In this document: in pieces, positions 16,210-25,651 of the stretch
Position numbering within the stretch: the stretch's first letter is position 1
How the letters are laid out: each line of letters opens with the position of its first letter
From: Rhodoglobus sp.
Lineage (GTDB): Bacteria; Actinomycetota; Actinomycetes; Actinomycetales; Microbacteriaceae
Length of the DNA: 64,000 bases
Reading direction: 5' to 3'
Assembly (NCBI GenBank): GCA_025463605.1
Contig: JAODAV010000008.1
Location: 99,568-163,567, forward strand
Translations under genes and position numbers: made by a program
The notes under the pieces: model-generated
Told to the model about the DNA's origin: nothing
Databases searched by the model: none
Seen by the model: the letters and a program-made list of their open reading frames with translations, nothing else

Positions 16210-17073
16210 GTGCCGGAACTCCCCGAAGTGCATGCCCTCGCGGCGGATCTCGACTCGCGCCTGCGTGGACGCGTCGTCGACCGGTTGCAGCTCGTGTCGT
16301 TCGCGGCCCTCAAGACCTTCGACCCGCCGGTCTCGGCGCTCAACGGCGAGACGGTGCGCGGGGTCGGGCGGCACGGAAAGTTCCTCGATATCGAGATCGG
16401 CGACCTGCACCTCGTCATGCACCTCGCGCGAGCGGGGTGGGTTCGCTGGAGGGATGCCGCCCCGACGGCCGGCACGGGTCGCCCCGGCAAGGGACCGCTC
16501 GCGGCGCGGCTCGTGCTCGACGACGGCTCAGGGTTCGACGTCACGGAGGCGGGCACCAAGAAGAGCCTCGCGATCCACCTCGTGCGCGATGCCGCCGAAG
16601 TGCCGGGCATCGCGCGCCTCGGTCCCGAGCCGCTCGATCCCGGCTTCACCGAGGACGTGCTCTCGGGCATCCTCGCCACGGCAGGCCGTGCACAGATCAA
16701 AGGCGTGCTTCGCAGCCAGTCGATCATCGCGGGAATCGGCAACGCCTACTCCGACGAGATCCTGCACGCGGCGAAGATGTCGCCATACAAGCCGGCGGCT
16801 ATGGCTCCCGATGACGTGGCGCGCCTGTACACGGCGATGCAGGACACGCTCAGGGCCGCGATTGCCCGCGCGGACGGACTCGCGGCGTCCGAGCTCAAAG
16901 CGGAAAAGAAGTCGAACCTGCAGGTGCACGGGCGCAACGGCCAGCCGTGCCCCGTGTGTGGCGACACCGTGCGGCAGGTGCGATTCGCGGACTCGACGCT
17001 CGAGTACTGCCCCACCTGTCAGACCGGCGGCAAACCGCTCGCCGATCGGGTGCTCTCCCGACTGCTCAAGTAG
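16210..17073 (+). CDS. Fpg/Nei-family DNA glycosylase/AP lyase
   Basis: 287-residue glycosylase. It begins with the catalytic PELPEV segment (Pro next to the start is the nucleophile after Met removal). GRHGKFLDI contains the conserved lysine, QSIIAGIGNAYSDEIL is the helix-two-turn-helix, and the C-terminal zinc finger has cysteine pairs CPVC and CPTCQ. It removes oxidized purines or pyrimidines; Fpg (mutM) versus Nei cannot be settled by eye. GTG at 16210 sits 34 nt after mutY. CAGACT, close to the leaderless consensus, ends 6 nt before it. The pair with mutY makes a small oxidative-damage repair unit. Confidence 0.92.
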   Translation: MPELPEVHALAADLDSRLRGRVVDRLQLVSFAALKTFDPPVSALNGETVRGVGRHGKFLDIEIGDLHLVMHLARAGWVRWRDAAPTAGTGRPGKGPLAARLVLDDGSGFDVTEAGTKKSLAIHLVRDAAEVPGIARLGPEPLDPGFTEDVLSGILATAGRAQIKGVLRSQSIIAGIGNAYSDEILHAAKMSPYKPAAMAPDDVARLYTAMQDTLRAAIARADGLAASELKAEKKSNLQVHGRNGQPCPVCGDTVRQVRFADSTLEYCPTCQTGGKPLADRVLSRLLK

Positions 17074-17082
17074 TCGCGCCGC

Positions 17083-17391
17083 TCAATTAGCTGCGCTGTC
17101 GGCACCCGGCGGGTAGGTGAGCGGATCCCATTCCCGCACCTCGTGACGCCCGACCAGCCCTTCCGTCACGAACGGATCGACCGCTATGAAGCGCTCGGCC
17201 GCCTCGCGGGAACGGAAGACCGCCATCGACCCCGGCGAACCGGGCGCGGAGACATCGAGGAAGGCGCCGATCGACTCGAGCTCTCCCCCACGCGCAAACT
17301 CATCGAGGTAGGCGCGGTGACGCGGATACACCTCCATGAGCTGGCCGCGTTCGACGCCATCGGCAATGTAGTACATCGTCACATAGAGCAC
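17083..17391 (-). CDS. YciI-like protein
   Basis: 102-residue protein with a YciI-type ferredoxin-like fold pattern: HRAYLDEFARGGELESIGAFLD, then GSMAVFRSREAAERFIAVDPFVTEGLVGRHEVREW split over the second half. The His of the family active site (here in PRHRAYL) and the Asp of DPFV are kept. The function of YciI proteins is generally unclear. GTG at 17391 is supported by TAGGAT 7 nt upstream; the ATG at 17376 is a less supported alternative. Confidence 0.85.
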   Translation of the reverse strand: MLYVTMYYIADGVERGQLMEVYPRHRAYLDEFARGGELESIGAFLDVSAPGSPGSMAVFRSREAAERFIAVDPFVTEGLVGRHEVREWDPLTYPPGADSAAN

Positions 17392-17404
17392 GCCGACGAT
17401 CCTA
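17392..17404 (-). promoter_or_regulatory. Leaderless -10 element TAGGAT
   Basis: TAGGAT at 17404-17399, 7-nt spacer to the GTG at 17391. It decides the start codon of the YciI-like gene. Confidence 0.5.
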
Positions 17405-17437
17405 GACCGACCGACGCTAAGTGCCCTGCCCGAGCAG

Positions 17438-17896
17438 CTAGCGGGCGTCATCCTCGTCGAAGTCGTCGTCTTCGATGACCCTGGGCTTGACGTAGGGGTC
17501 TTCGTCGCCCGCGTATTGCGCCGTGCGCTTGAGGTTCTCCACTTCGGCATCGCGCGCCGCAGCCTCGGTCAATAGGGAGTCGATGAGGGCCGCGTTCTCC
17601 GGGATGCCGTCGGCGATGAACTCGAGCGACGGCGTGAGCCGCGCCGTGATGTTCTTTCCGACCTCGCTGCGGATCATTCCCGTCGCCGACTTGAGCGCCG
17701 CAGCCGTATCCGCGCGCTCCAAGTCGGAGCCGTAGACCGTGTAGAAGACGGAGGCGTGCTGGAGGTCTCCTGTCACCTTGACGTCGGTGATGGTCACGAA
17801 ACCCACGCGCGGGTCTTTGATACCGCGCTCGAGGGTCTTCGCCACGATCACCTTGATCCGGTCCGCCATCTTCGCGGCACGCGCTGCGTCAGCCAT
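17438..17896 (-). CDS. rbfA: Ribosome-binding factor A
   Basis: 152-residue 30S maturation factor. It has the RbfA core: basic N-terminus RAAKMADRIKVIVAKTLE, then GFVTITDVKVTGDLQHASVFYTVYG, and LTPSLEFIADGIPENA. A long acidic C-terminal tail ends in EDDDFDEDDAR, common in actinobacterial RbfA. AGAAGG lies 9 nt before the ATG at 17896. It follows infB as usual, but the 125-nt gap holds a large inverted repeat. Confidence 0.96.
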   Translation of the reverse strand: MADAARAAKMADRIKVIVAKTLERGIKDPRVGFVTITDVKVTGDLQHASVFYTVYGSDLERADTAAALKSATGMIRSEVGKNITARLTPSLEFIADGIPENAALIDSLLTEAAARDAEVENLKRTAQYAGDEDPYVKPRVIEDDDFDEDDAR

Positions 17897-17934
17897 CTTT
17901 GTTGCCCTTCTGCCTACGGGGTTTGATCACCGGA

Positions 17935-18012
17935 GGTGAGAGGTCGATACTCGGTGAAGGAAAAGTCGGGGTAGGGGCCCCTTGTTTCCGCGCCGAGTGT
18001 CGACCTCTCGCC
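17935..18012 (-). other. Large inverted repeat between infB and rbfA
   Basis: GAGAGGTCGATACTCGG (17938-17954) pairs with CCGAGTGTCGACCTCTC (17993-18009) with 16 of 17 Watson-Crick pairs and one G-U. Three more pairs extend it to 17935/18012. The 38-nt loop contains GGGGCCCC. No U-run follows on either strand, so it is not a classical terminator. It may control the amount of rbfA relative to infB or be an RNase processing site. Confidence 0.7.
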
Positions 18013-18021
18013 GACCCCGAG

Positions 18022-20751
18022 CTACACCCGGGGCTTCTCCTTCATTTCGATCGTCTCGATCTCGTCGCCGATCTGGATGTCGTTGAACTTGCCGAGGCCG
18101 ATACCGGCTTCGAAGTCCGTGCGCACCTCGGTGACGTCATCCTTGAAGCGGCGCAGCGACTCGATGGCGAGGTTGTCGCCCACGACGATTCCGTCGCGGA
18201 TGACCCGTGCCTTGGCGTTTCGCGTGATCGTTCCCGACCGCACGACGACACCGGCGATGTTGCCGATCTTGGAGGAGCGGAAGATCTCGCGGATCTCCGC
18301 GACACCCGACTGCACCTCCTCGAACTCCGGCTTGAGCATGCCCTTGAGCGAGTTCTCGATCTCCTCGAGCGCCGCGTAGATGACCGAGTAGAACCGCACG
18401 TCGACGCCTTCACGCTGGGCGCGCTCGCGCGCCTTCGTGTCAGGGCGCACGTTGAACCCGATGATGATCGCGTTGTCGATCGTCGCGAGGTTGACGTCGC
18501 TCTCGGTGACCGCACCAACACCGCGGTGGATGATGCGCAGCTGCACACTGTCGTCCACCTCGATCTTGAGCAGGGCATCCTCGAGCGCCTCGACGGCACC
18601 CGAAACGTCGCCCTTGATGATGAGGTTGAGCGACTCGACCTTGCCGTCTTCGAGGGCCTTCGTGAAGTCCTCGAGGCTGATGCGCTTGCGCGCCTTGGCG
18701 AGCAGCGCGTTGCGCTCCACGGCCTCGCGCTTTTCAGCGATCTGGCGCGCGGTACGGTCCTCCTCCGTGACGATGAAGGTGTCGCCCGCGCGAGGCACGG
18801 TCGACAGACCCTGCACCTGCACCGGACGGGACGGGAATGCCTCGTCGACAGGATCGCCGTTCTCGTCCATCATCGCGCGAACGCGGCCGTAGGCCGTTCC
18901 CGCGACGATGGCGTCTCCCACTCGCAGTGTTCCCGACTGGATGAGCACGGTCGCGACAGCACCGCGGCCCTTGTCGAGCTTCGCCTCGATGGCGACACCG
19001 CGAGCATCCTTGTTGGGGTTGGAGCGCAAGTCGAGTCCGGCGTCCGCCGTGAGCAGCACCGCGTCGAGCAGCTTGTCGATGCCGACGTTGTTGAGCGCCG
19101 AGACGTCGATGAACATCGTCTCACCGCCGTACTCCTCGGCGACGAGCCCGAACTCGGTGAGCTGCTGGCGCACCTTCGCGGGATTCGCGCCCTCCTTGTC
19201 GATCTTGTTGACCGCCACGACGATCGGCACTCCCGCCGCCTGAGCGTGGTTGAGCGCCTCCACCGTCTGCGGCATGATGCCGTCGTCGGCGGCGACCACG
19301 AGGATCGCGAGGTCGGTCACCTGCGCACCGCGGGCACGCATGGCGGTGAACGCCTCGTGGCCAGGGGTGTCGATGAACGTGATGGCGCGCTCGTTGCCTT
19401 CGTGCTCGGTCCAGACCTGGTAGGCACCGATGTGCTGGGTGATACCACCCGCTTCACCGGCGACCACGTTGGCCTGGCGGATCGCGTCGAGGAGCTTCGT
19501 CTTACCGTGGTCGACGTGGCCCATGACGGTCACGACCGGCGGACGGATCTCGAGGTCCTCATCGCTCTCGTCTTCGAGCTCCTGGTCGAGGTCGAGATCG
19601 AAGCCTGCGAGCAGCTCGCGGTCCTCATCCTCGGGCGAGACCATCTCGATCTTGTAGTTGAGCTCTTCGGCGAGCACCGCGAAGGTCCCCTCGTCGAGCG
19701 ACTCGGTCGCCGTGGCCATCTGGCCGAGGTGGAACAGGGCGGTAACGAGGCTTCCCGGCTGAACCGTAAAGCCGGTGATCGTCTCCAGCTTGTCGGCGAG
19801 GTCGGAGATCGACGCGCCACGGCGCAAGCGGATCACCGTCTTGCCGTCACCGCGGGGAACGCTCACACCGCCGAGCGACGGGGCTTCCCTCAGTTCGAAC
19901 TCTGCGCGCTTCGTGCGCTTCGACTTGCGTGCCTTGCTCTTGCCGCCACCGCGGCCGAAGGCACCAGCGGTGCCACCGCCGGGGCCGCGACCCCGACCAC
20001 CGGCGCCACCGGCTGGCGGGCGGTTCGGGCCGAAGGTGCTGCCGGGAGCACCCGCAGGCGCACCGCCGGGACGGAAACCGCCTCCGGCCGGACGCGGACC
20101 ACCCGGTCGCTGCTGGAAGTTGCCGCCGGGACCGGCGGGACGCTGGCCGAAGCCACCGGGACGTGCACCCTGTCCGGGTCCGCCCGGACGCGGGGCACCG
20201 GGGCGCGGGACGGGACCGCCGGCGCCGGGGCGCTGCATGCCCTGGTTCGACGCGAAGGGGTTGTTGCCCGGGCGCGGCTGGCCCGGTCGGGCCATTCCCT
20301 GGTTGCTCGAGTAGGGGTTGTTGCCGGGGCGCGGGATGCCCGGGCGCGGGATTCCCGCGGGGCTCGGCGCGGCGGCGTCCGTGGTGGATGCCACGGGTTC
20401 TGCGGGCGCCGCAGCGGCGGCCTCAGCCTGCGCCTGACGCTCTGCGACGGTGAGGGGCGGCGCCGCGGGAGCGGGCGCGTCGTAGTCGTCATCCGCAGGG
20501 GCAGCTGCAACGGGCTGCTGCACGGGGGGCTTGGGAGCGGCACTGGGTGTCGCTTTCGGCTTCTCGGGCGCGGGGGCCGGCTTGATGCCGTCGGCCTCGA
20601 GCGCCGCCTTGAGCTTGCGCGCCACCGGCGGCTCGATGCTCGAGGAGGGGCCCTTGACGAACTCGCCCATCTCTTTGAGCTTCGCCAGGGCGATCTTGCT
20701 GTCGATGCCGAGTTCGGCAGCGACTTCGTGTACGCGTGGTTTGGCAGCCAC
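18022..20751 (-). CDS. infB: Translation initiation factor IF-2
   Basis: 909-residue GTPase that delivers initiator tRNA to the 30S subunit. An N-terminal helix domain (residues 1-50) is followed by a long Ala/Pro and then Gly/Arg/Pro-rich linker (about 50-290) with [12 protein letters not shown] repeats. A second IF2 N-domain follows, then the G domain: GHVDHGKT (G1), DTPGHEAF (G3) and NKIDKEGA (G4). Domains II to IV complete it. GTG at 20751 has AGGAG five nucleotides upstream; a small hairpin (20759-20782) touches that site. Confidence 0.97.
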   Translation of the reverse strand: MAAKPRVHEVAAELGIDSKIALAKLKEMGEFVKGPSSSIEPPVARKLKAALEADGIKPAPAPEKPKATPSAAPKPPVQQPVAAAPADDDYDAPAPAAPPLTVAERQAQAEAAAAAPAEPVASTTDAAAPSPAGIPRPGIPRPGNNPYSSNQGMARPGQPRPGNNPFASNQGMQRPGAGGPVPRPGAPRPGGPGQGARPGGFGQRPAGPGGNFQQRPGGPRPAGGGFRPGGAPAGAPGSTFGPNRPPAGGAGGRGRGPGGGTAGAFGRGGGKSKARKSKRTKRAEFELREAPSLGGVSVPRGDGKTVIRLRRGASISDLADKLETITGFTVQPGSLVTALFHLGQMATATESLDEGTFAVLAEELNYKIEMVSPEDEDRELLAGFDLDLDQELEDESDEDLEIRPPVVTVMGHVDHGKTKLLDAIRQANVVAGEAGGITQHIGAYQVWTEHEGNERAITFIDTPGHEAFTAMRARGAQVTDLAILVVAADDGIMPQTVEALNHAQAAGVPIVVAVNKIDKEGANPAKVRQQLTEFGLVAEEYGGETMFIDVSALNNVGIDKLLDAVLLTADAGLDLRSNPNKDARGVAIEAKLDKGRGAVATVLIQSGTLRVGDAIVAGTAYGRVRAMMDENGDPVDEAFPSRPVQVQGLSTVPRAGDTFIVTEEDRTARQIAEKREAVERNALLAKARKRISLEDFTKALEDGKVESLNLIIKGDVSGAVEALEDALLKIEVDDSVQLRIIHRGVGAVTESDVNLATIDNAIIIGFNVRPDTKARERAQREGVDVRFYSVIYAALEEIENSLKGMLKPEFEEVQSGVAEIREIFRSSKIGNIAGVVVRSGTITRNAKARVIRDGIVVGDNLAIESLRRFKDDVTEVRTDFEAGIGLGKFNDIQIGDEIETIEMKEKPRV

Positions 20752-20758
20752 TTTTCTC

Positions 20759-20782
20759 CTGTCTGGGCCTGCACCCGGACAG
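20759..20782 (-). promoter_or_regulatory. Hairpin at the infB ribosome binding site
   Basis: CTGTCTGGG and CCCGGACAG pair (8 of 9, one G-U) around a 6-nt loop. The 3' end of the hairpin on the minus strand takes in two bases of the AGGAG used by infB, so folding could limit ribosome access. Confidence 0.35.
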
Positions 20783-20841
20783 GGGCAGACCGTTAGTTAC
20801 GGACGGGTCTCATTTCGAGCCGCTCATTAGTTGTCCATAGG

Positions 20842-21117
20842 TCAATCAGCCTGTTCTTCAGGGAGCCTCGGTGAGGTTCCGACTGTCGCAAGCAGCTGCG
20901 CCGCGTCCAGGGGCGTCGTCACCCTCAGTGCCCGCCCGAAGGCCTTGCGCTTGATGGCTTGCTCGACGCACGCGACAGTGGGATGAACCCAGCCGCCCCT
21001 GCCCGGAAGACTCGCGGACGAATCCGGAATCACGACGCCATCCCCGGCCACGACCCTCAGCAGAACGGAGCGGGCGGCACGGGAACGGCAACCGAGGCAC
21101 GTTCTTGCGGGTTCCAT
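20842..21117 (-). CDS. ylxR: YlxR-family (DUF448) RNA-binding protein
   Basis: 91-residue small protein between nusA and infB, its standard place. The signature RTCLGCRSRA at the N-terminus, LPGRGGWVHP in the middle and a basic helix VEQAIKRKAFGRALR are present. In other bacteria YlxR proteins bind RNA or act as nucleoid/regulatory factors; function here is unknown. The start is ATG at 21117, 45 nt after nusA. Confidence 0.92.
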   Translation of the reverse strand: MEPARTCLGCRSRAARSVLLRVVAGDGVVIPDSSASLPGRGGWVHPTVACVEQAIKRKAFGRALRVTTPLDAAQLLATVGTSPRLPEEQAD

Positions 21118-21162
21118 GTTACCCCCTCAGTCGCGAGCCGGGTTGCGCCCTGAGCGCACAGG

Positions 21163-22206
21163 TCAGGAGTCTTCCATCGTGGAGTCCGGCTGGATGTCGA
21201 TCCGCGCCCCCGTGAGCTTGGCCGCGAGGCGGGCGTTCTGGCCCTCCTTGCCGATCGCGAGCGACAGCTGGTAGTCGGGCACGAGGGCGCGCACGGCCTT
21301 GGTCGACTCGTCGATGACGAAGGCGCTCGTGACCTTGGCGGGAGACAGCGCATTGGCGACGAACGTCGCGAGATCCTCGGAGTAGTCGACGATGTCGATC
21401 TTCTCGTTGTTGAGTTCGGCCGTCACGGCGCGCACCCGCTGGCCGAGCTCGCCGATGCAGGCGCCCTTGGCGTTGACGCCCGGCTCCGTCGCGCGAACGG
21501 CCATCTTGGTGCGATGGCCCGCCTCGCGTGCCAGCGACGTGATCTCGACGATTCCGCTCGCGATCTCCGGAACCTCGAGAGCGAAAAGCTTGCGCACGAG
21601 CGAAGGATGCGTGCGGCTCACCGTGATCTGCGGACCCTTGAGACCCTTGCTCACTGCAGTGACGTACACCCGGATGCGCGTGCCGTGAGCGTAGTCCTCA
21701 CCCGGCACTTGCTCCTCGGGCGGCAGGATCGCCTCGACCGTGCCGAGGTCGACGTGGATCATGCGCGGATTGGGTCCCTGCTGGATGACGCCCGCGACGA
21801 TGTCACCCTCCCGGCCCTTGAACTCGCCGAGCACGTGGTCGTCCGCGATGTCGCGCAAGCGCTGGTTGATGACCTGTTTGGCTGCGAAGGCCGCGATGCG
21901 GCCGAAGTCGCTCGGGCTGTCCTCGGCCTCGCCGATGATCGCCCCCTCCTCGTCGAGCTCGGGCACCCAGATGGCGACCTTGCCCGTCTTGCGGTCGAGC
22001 ACGACGCGAGCAGCGGGCGGCGCATCCTTCACGGCAGAATGCTTGCCGTCATGCTTGCCGTCATGCTTGCCGTCATGCTTGCTGTCGTCACCGACGTGCT
22101 TGAGGTAGGCCGTCAGAATAGCCTGCTCGATGATCTGCACGAGTTCTTCGAAGGGGATCTCGCGCTCGCGCTCCATGAGGCGCAGCACGCTCAGGTCGAT
22201 GTCCAC
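21163..22206 (-). CDS. nusA: Transcription termination/antitermination factor NusA
   Basis: 347-residue NusA: N-terminal RNA-polymerase-binding domain (1-130), S1 domain (about 135-205, from GDIVAGVIQQG), and two KH domains (GVNAKGACIGELGQRV and YQLSLAIGKEGQNARLA). It lacks the C-terminal acidic repeats, as in other actinobacteria. An unusual KHDG tandem repeat is inserted near residues 42-58, encoded by a 12-bp DNA repeat. GTG at 22206 has GGAGG eight nucleotides upstream. proS, not rimP, is the gene before it. Confidence 0.96.
   Translation of the reverse strand: MDIDLSVLRLMEREREIPFEELVQIIEQAILTAYLKHVGDDSKHDGKHDGKHDGKHSAVKDAPPAARVVLDRKTGKVAIWVPELDEEGAIIGEAEDSPSDFGRIAAFAAKQVINQRLRDIADDHVLGEFKGREGDIVAGVIQQGPNPRMIHVDLGTVEAILPPEEQVPGEDYAHGTRIRVYVTAVSKGLKGPQITVSRTHPSLVRKLFALEVPEIASGIVEITSLAREAGHRTKMAVRATEPGVNAKGACIGELGQRVRAVTAELNNEKIDIVDYSEDLATFVANALSPAKVTSAFVIDESTKAVRALVPDYQLSLAIGKEGQNARLAAKLTGARIDIQPDSTMEDS
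22039..22086 (-). repeat. 12-bp tandem repeat inside nusA (4 copies)
   Basis: ATGCTTGCCGTC on the plus strand occurs three times without change (22039-22074), followed by a fourth copy with one C-to-T change (22075-22086). In the nusA frame it encodes repeated Lys-His-Asp-Gly. The near identity at DNA level suggests recent expansion by slippage. Confidence 0.95.
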
Positions 22207-22280
22207 TGAGGGCCTCCGGTATTGGGTTCTTGTGACTCGACTTGCCTCGCGCTGCCGATGTCGTGGCGCTAGTTTACCGG

Positions 22281-24047
22281 TCAGGCCTGCAGCGCCGCCC
22301 CCACCTCGTCGAGGCCGATCGTGGTGCGCTCCCCCGTGGCACGATTCCACAGCTCCACGCGGCCCTCAGAGGCCTCGCGGCCCACGATGACGATGAGGGG
22401 TACCCCGAGAAGTTCGGCATCCCCGAACTTGACCCCGGGCGAGACTTTCTTGCGGTCGTCGAAGAGCACGTCGAAGCCGCTCTCCTCGAGCGATCCGACG
22501 AGCACCTCGGCCGTCTCGAAGACCGTGTCCTCACGGCCCGCGGCGATGACGTGCACGTCGAACGGCGAGACGTTCCTAGGCCAGATGAGCCCCTTCTCGT
22601 CGTTGTTCGACTCGGCGATGACCGCCATGATGCGCGTCACCCCGATACCGTATGAGCCCATGGTCACGGTCACGAGCTTGCCGTTCTCGTCGAGCACTTT
22701 GAGGCCGAGCGCCTCCGCGTACTTGCGGCCCAGCTGGAACACGTGCCCGATCTCCATGCCGCGCGCGAGCTCCACCGGCCCGGATCCGTCGGGCGCAGGG
22801 TCGCCCGCGAGCACCTCGCCGACTTCGACGATCCCGTCGTTGCCGAAGTCCCGTCCGGCGACGAGTCCGAAGACGTGGTGGCCGTGCTCGTTCGCGCCTG
22901 TGATCCAGCCGCTGCCGTCAGACACGCGCGGGTCGACGAGGTACCGGATGCCCGTGCTCGCCTCCTCCCCCAGAACCGGCCCCGCCGCCGACCACGGACC
23001 GATGTAGCCCTTCACGAGACCCGGATTCGCGGCGAAGTCGGCTTCCGTCGCGGCTTCGACCACGGCAGGGGCGAACGCCACTTCCGCGCGCTTCAGGTCC
23101 ACGTCCCGATCGCCCGGGAGACCCACGACGACGAGTTCACGCGTGCCGTCGAGCGCGGTAAGGGCGAGCACGACGTTCTTGAGGGTGTCAGCGGCCGTCC
23201 AGGCCCGGCCATCCGGTCGCGGATGCTTCTCGTTGGCGAGCGCGACCAGCGTCGCGATCGTAGGAGTGTCGGGAGTGTCGAGCACTTCAGCCGGAGTGAG
23301 GCCCTCGTAGGCGCGTGCCGGGCGCGCCGCGGTGGTGAACGCCTCGACATTGGCCGCATAGCCGCCGGCCGAGCGCACGAAGGTGTCTTCGCCGATGGGC
23401 GTCGGGTGCAAGAACTCCTCGCTCTTCGAGCCTCCCATCGCGCCCGCGTCGGCGTTGACGATGACGTACTCGAGGCCCAGGCGCTGGAAGATGCGCTCGT
23501 AGGCGTCGCGGTGCTGCTGGTACGAGGCATCCAGCCCCGCATCGGTGTAGTCGAAGGAGTAGCTGTCTTTCATCGAGAACTCGCGACCGCGCAGCAGGCC
23601 AGCGCGGGGACGCGCTTCGTCGCGGTACTTGTCCTGGATCTGATAGAGCGACAGCGGCAGATCTTTGTAGCTCGAGTACAGGTCTTTCACGAGGAGCGTG
23701 AAGACCTCCTCGTGCGTCGGCGCGAGCAGGTAATCCGCGCCCTTACGGTCTTTCAGCCGGAAGATGCCGTCGCCGTACTCGGTCCAGCGATTGGTCACCT
23801 CGTACGGTTCACGGGGCAGGAGCGCCGGAAAGTGCACTTCCTGCGCGCCGAATGCCTCGAGTTCCTCGCGGATGACCTTCTCGATCTTGCGTCGCACCCT
23901 GAGCCCCAGCGGCAGCCACGCGAAGATGCCCGGCGCCTGCCTGCGGATGTAGCCGGCGCGAACCAGGAGACGGTGGCTGGCGACCTCCGCATCAACGGGA
24001 TCCTCGCGGAGGGTGCGGACGAACAGCTGGGAGAGGCGTGTAGACAC
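22281..24047 (-). CDS. proS: Prolyl-tRNA synthetase
   Basis: 588-residue class II synthetase of the bacterial type with an internal editing (INS) domain at about residues 230-400. Motif 2 is seen around [22 protein letters not shown], here named by its parts DEARPR and GREFSMKD. Motif 3 is [17 protein letters not shown]. The anticodon-binding domain occupies the last 120 residues. GTG at 24047 has no ribosome binding site but has TAGCAT exactly 6 nt upstream. The nusA gene starts 74 nt after its stop. Confidence 0.96.
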   Translation of the reverse strand: MSTRLSQLFVRTLREDPVDAEVASHRLLVRAGYIRRQAPGIFAWLPLGLRVRRKIEKVIREELEAFGAQEVHFPALLPREPYEVTNRWTEYGDGIFRLKDRKGADYLLAPTHEEVFTLLVKDLYSSYKDLPLSLYQIQDKYRDEARPRAGLLRGREFSMKDSYSFDYTDAGLDASYQQHRDAYERIFQRLGLEYVIVNADAGAMGGSKSEEFLHPTPIGEDTFVRSAGGYAANVEAFTTAARPARAYEGLTPAEVLDTPDTPTIATLVALANEKHPRPDGRAWTAADTLKNVVLALTALDGTRELVVVGLPGDRDVDLKRAEVAFAPAVVEAATEADFAANPGLVKGYIGPWSAAGPVLGEEASTGIRYLVDPRVSDGSGWITGANEHGHHVFGLVAGRDFGNDGIVEVGEVLAGDPAPDGSGPVELARGMEIGHVFQLGRKYAEALGLKVLDENGKLVTVTMGSYGIGVTRIMAVIAESNNDEKGLIWPRNVSPFDVHVIAAGREDTVFETAEVLVGSLEESGFDVLFDDRKKVSPGVKFGDAELLGVPLIVIVGREASEGRVELWNRATGERTTIGLDEVGAALQA

Positions 24048-24059
24048 TCGACAATGCTA
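24048..24059 (-). promoter_or_regulatory. Leaderless -10 element TAGCAT
   Basis: TAGCAT at 24059-24054 and a 6-nt spacer to the GTG of proS. This would be the promoter for proS and perhaps nusA-infB. Confidence 0.55.
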
Positions 24060-24100
24060 GCGGCGGGCCGCGGCGAGCCGACCGGCTCCGGGTGCGAGGT

Positions 24101-24144
24101 GGCCCGCGAACAGATTCACGGAAGGGGTGATCTGTTCGCGGGCC
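24101..24144. terminator. Strong hairpin between ispG and proS
   Basis: A perfect 15-bp inverted repeat, GGCCCGCGAACAGAT (24101-24115) and its complement (24130-24144), with three more inner pairs around a small loop. No U-run on either side. Many actinobacterial terminators are long stems without U-runs, so it may insulate proS from upstream transcription, but that is inference. Confidence 0.5.
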
Positions 24145-24434
24145 GTATTCCCATCCCCATTGCCGACACTGCGGATCCGTGAAGCAGTGCTGACTTGGTT
24201 ACCGGGGAGGGAAATAGTGAAAGCCGTCGTGTGCCCTGCATGCTGCCAACTGCCCCCACAAGTTGGTCACCGGATCCCCACCGCTCAGGCTGGGTACTGC
24301 ACCGGCCAAAGTGACTTAGCGACGTATTCGCCGCTGAGACAGACTGTAGCGCCAAAGTCCGCACTTTGGTGGGCTTTAGGGGTACAAATACCGGCCTTTC
24401 TGCCCCCACTTAGGGGGTGGATATATCGGAATGA
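24145..24434. other. Gene-free interval with several hairpins
   Basis: About 290 nt with no convincing gene. My count of 24181-24420 gives about 59% G+C, lower than the flanking genes. Two small hairpins stand out: CCAAAGT/ACTTTGG with 4-nt loop (24352-24369) and CCCCC/GGGGG (24403-24417). The open frames on both strands have no recognisable protein features or ribosome binding sites. It could encode a small RNA. Confidence 0.5.
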
Positions 24435-24454
24435 TTTCCGGCCCCCGGCGGAAA
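24435..24454 (-). terminator. Probable terminator of ispG
   Basis: TTTCCG and CGGAAA pair around a GC-rich loop, 5 nt after the ispG stop codon. On the minus strand the stem is followed by ATCATTCCGATATATCC, moderately A/T rich. Confidence 0.5.
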
Positions 24455-24458
24455 CAGG

Positions 24459-25607
24459 TCAGGCGGTAACGACCTGCGGTGATCCTGTGGCACCCGGCGG
24501 CATCCCGGCCGCGAGCCGGTTCGCTTCCTCGATGAGGGTGGCCACGATGTCGGCCTCCGGAACGGTCTTGATGACCTCGCCCTTCACGAAAATCTGGCCC
24601 TTGCCGTTGCCGCTCGCGACGCCCAGGTCCGCCTCCCTTGCCTCGCCCGGACCGTTGACGACGCATCCCATGACGGCGACGCGCAGGGGCACCGTCATGC
24701 CTTCGAGGCCCGCCGTGACGTCGTTGGCGAGAGTGTAGACATCGACTTGGGCTCGGCCGCAACTCGGGCACGAGACGATCTCGAGCTTGCGCTCGCGCAG
24801 GTTGAGCGACTGCAGGATCTGCAGGCCGACCTTGACCTCTTGCGCGGGAGGCGCCGACAGCGAGACGCGGATCGTGTCACCAATGCCCTCTGAGAGCAGG
24901 ATGCCGAACGCCGTCGCCGACTTGATGGTGCCCTGGAACTCGGGTCCGGCTTCGGTCACGCCGAGGTGCAGCGGCCAGTCGCCGCGCTCGGCGAGCTGGC
25001 GGTACGCCTTCACCATGACGATGGGATCGTTGTGCTTGACGGAGATCTTGAAGTCGTGGAAGTCGTGCTCCTCGAACAGGCTCGCCTCCCACACGGCGCT
25101 CTCGACGAGCGCCTCAGCGGTCGCCTTGCCATATTTCTGCAGGATGCTCGGCTCGAGCGACCCCGCGTTGACGCCGATACGGATGCTCACGCCCGCGGCC
25201 TTCGCCGCGGCGGCGATCGCGCCGACCTGGTCGTCGAACTTCCTGATGTTGCCGGGGTTGACGCGCACGGCACCGACTCCGGCATCGATCGCCGTGAAGA
25301 CGTAGCGCGGCTGGAAGTGGATATCGGCGATCACCGGGATCTGGCTCTTCGCGGCGATGATGTGCAGCACGTCCGCGTCATCCTGGTGCGGCACGGCGAC
25401 GCGCACAATATCGCACCCCGTCGCGGTCAGTTCGGCGATCTGCTGAAGGGTCGCGTTGATGTTGGTGGTCTGCGTGGTCGTCATCGATTGCACGCTCACC
25501 TGGGCGTCGCCGCCGACGGCGACCTTGCCCACGTGGATCTGCCGGGTCTTGCGGCGCGGAGCAAGGACTTCGGGAATCGTCGGCATACCGAGATTGATGG
25601 CTGGCAC
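24459..25607 (-). CDS. ispG: 4-hydroxy-3-methylbut-2-en-1-yl diphosphate synthase
   Basis: 382-residue iron-sulfur enzyme of the MEP isoprenoid pathway (GcpE), which makes HMBPP from MEcPP. The TIM-barrel part includes VQSMTTTQT and [10 protein letters not shown]. The [4Fe-4S] ligands are CPSCGR and, further on, [14 protein letters not shown] at 25607 has TAAGCT 7 nt upstream. dxr of the same pathway is at 28677-29753, and the intervening M50 protease is a usual neighbour of both. Confidence 0.97.
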   Translation of the reverse strand: MPAINLGMPTIPEVLAPRRKTRQIHVGKVAVGGDAQVSVQSMTTTQTTNINATLQQIAELTATGCDIVRVAVPHQDDADVLHIIAAKSQIPVIADIHFQPRYVFTAIDAGVGAVRVNPGNIRKFDDQVGAIAAAAKAAGVSIRIGVNAGSLEPSILQKYGKATAEALVESAVWEASLFEEHDFHDFKISVKHNDPIVMVKAYRQLAERGDWPLHLGVTEAGPEFQGTIKSATAFGILLSEGIGDTIRVSLSAPPAQEVKVGLQILQSLNLRERKLEIVSCPSCGRAQVDVYTLANDVTAGLEGMTVPLRVAVMGCVVNGPGEAREADLGVASGNGKGQIFVKGEVIKTVPEADIVATLIEEANRLAAGMPPGATGSPQVVTA

Positions 25608-25620
25608 GATTCTCAGCTTA
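25608..25620 (-). promoter_or_regulatory. Leaderless -10 element TAAGCT
   Basis: TAAGCT at 25620-25615, 7-nt spacer to the GTG of ispG. Only 45 nt separate ispG from the upstream protease gene, so it may be an internal operon promoter. Confidence 0.5.
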
Positions 25621-25651
25621 CGCGCGCCTATCTAGCAGGAGGCTGATGGCC

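Noticed and set aside
17899..20796. 965-codon plus-strand open frame opposite infB
   Set aside because: Shadow of a well-defined IF-2 gene; no family features and very Arg/Asp/Val-biased composition.
22039..22086. Short direct repeats as a possible CRISPR array
   Set aside because: Units are contiguous without spacers and in frame inside nusA, so they are a coding tandem repeat.
24116..24409. 97-codon minus-strand frame (and a longer plus-strand frame) in the proS-ispG gap
   Set aside because: No ribosome binding site, no family resemblance, and the region contains several hairpins; treated as noncoding.
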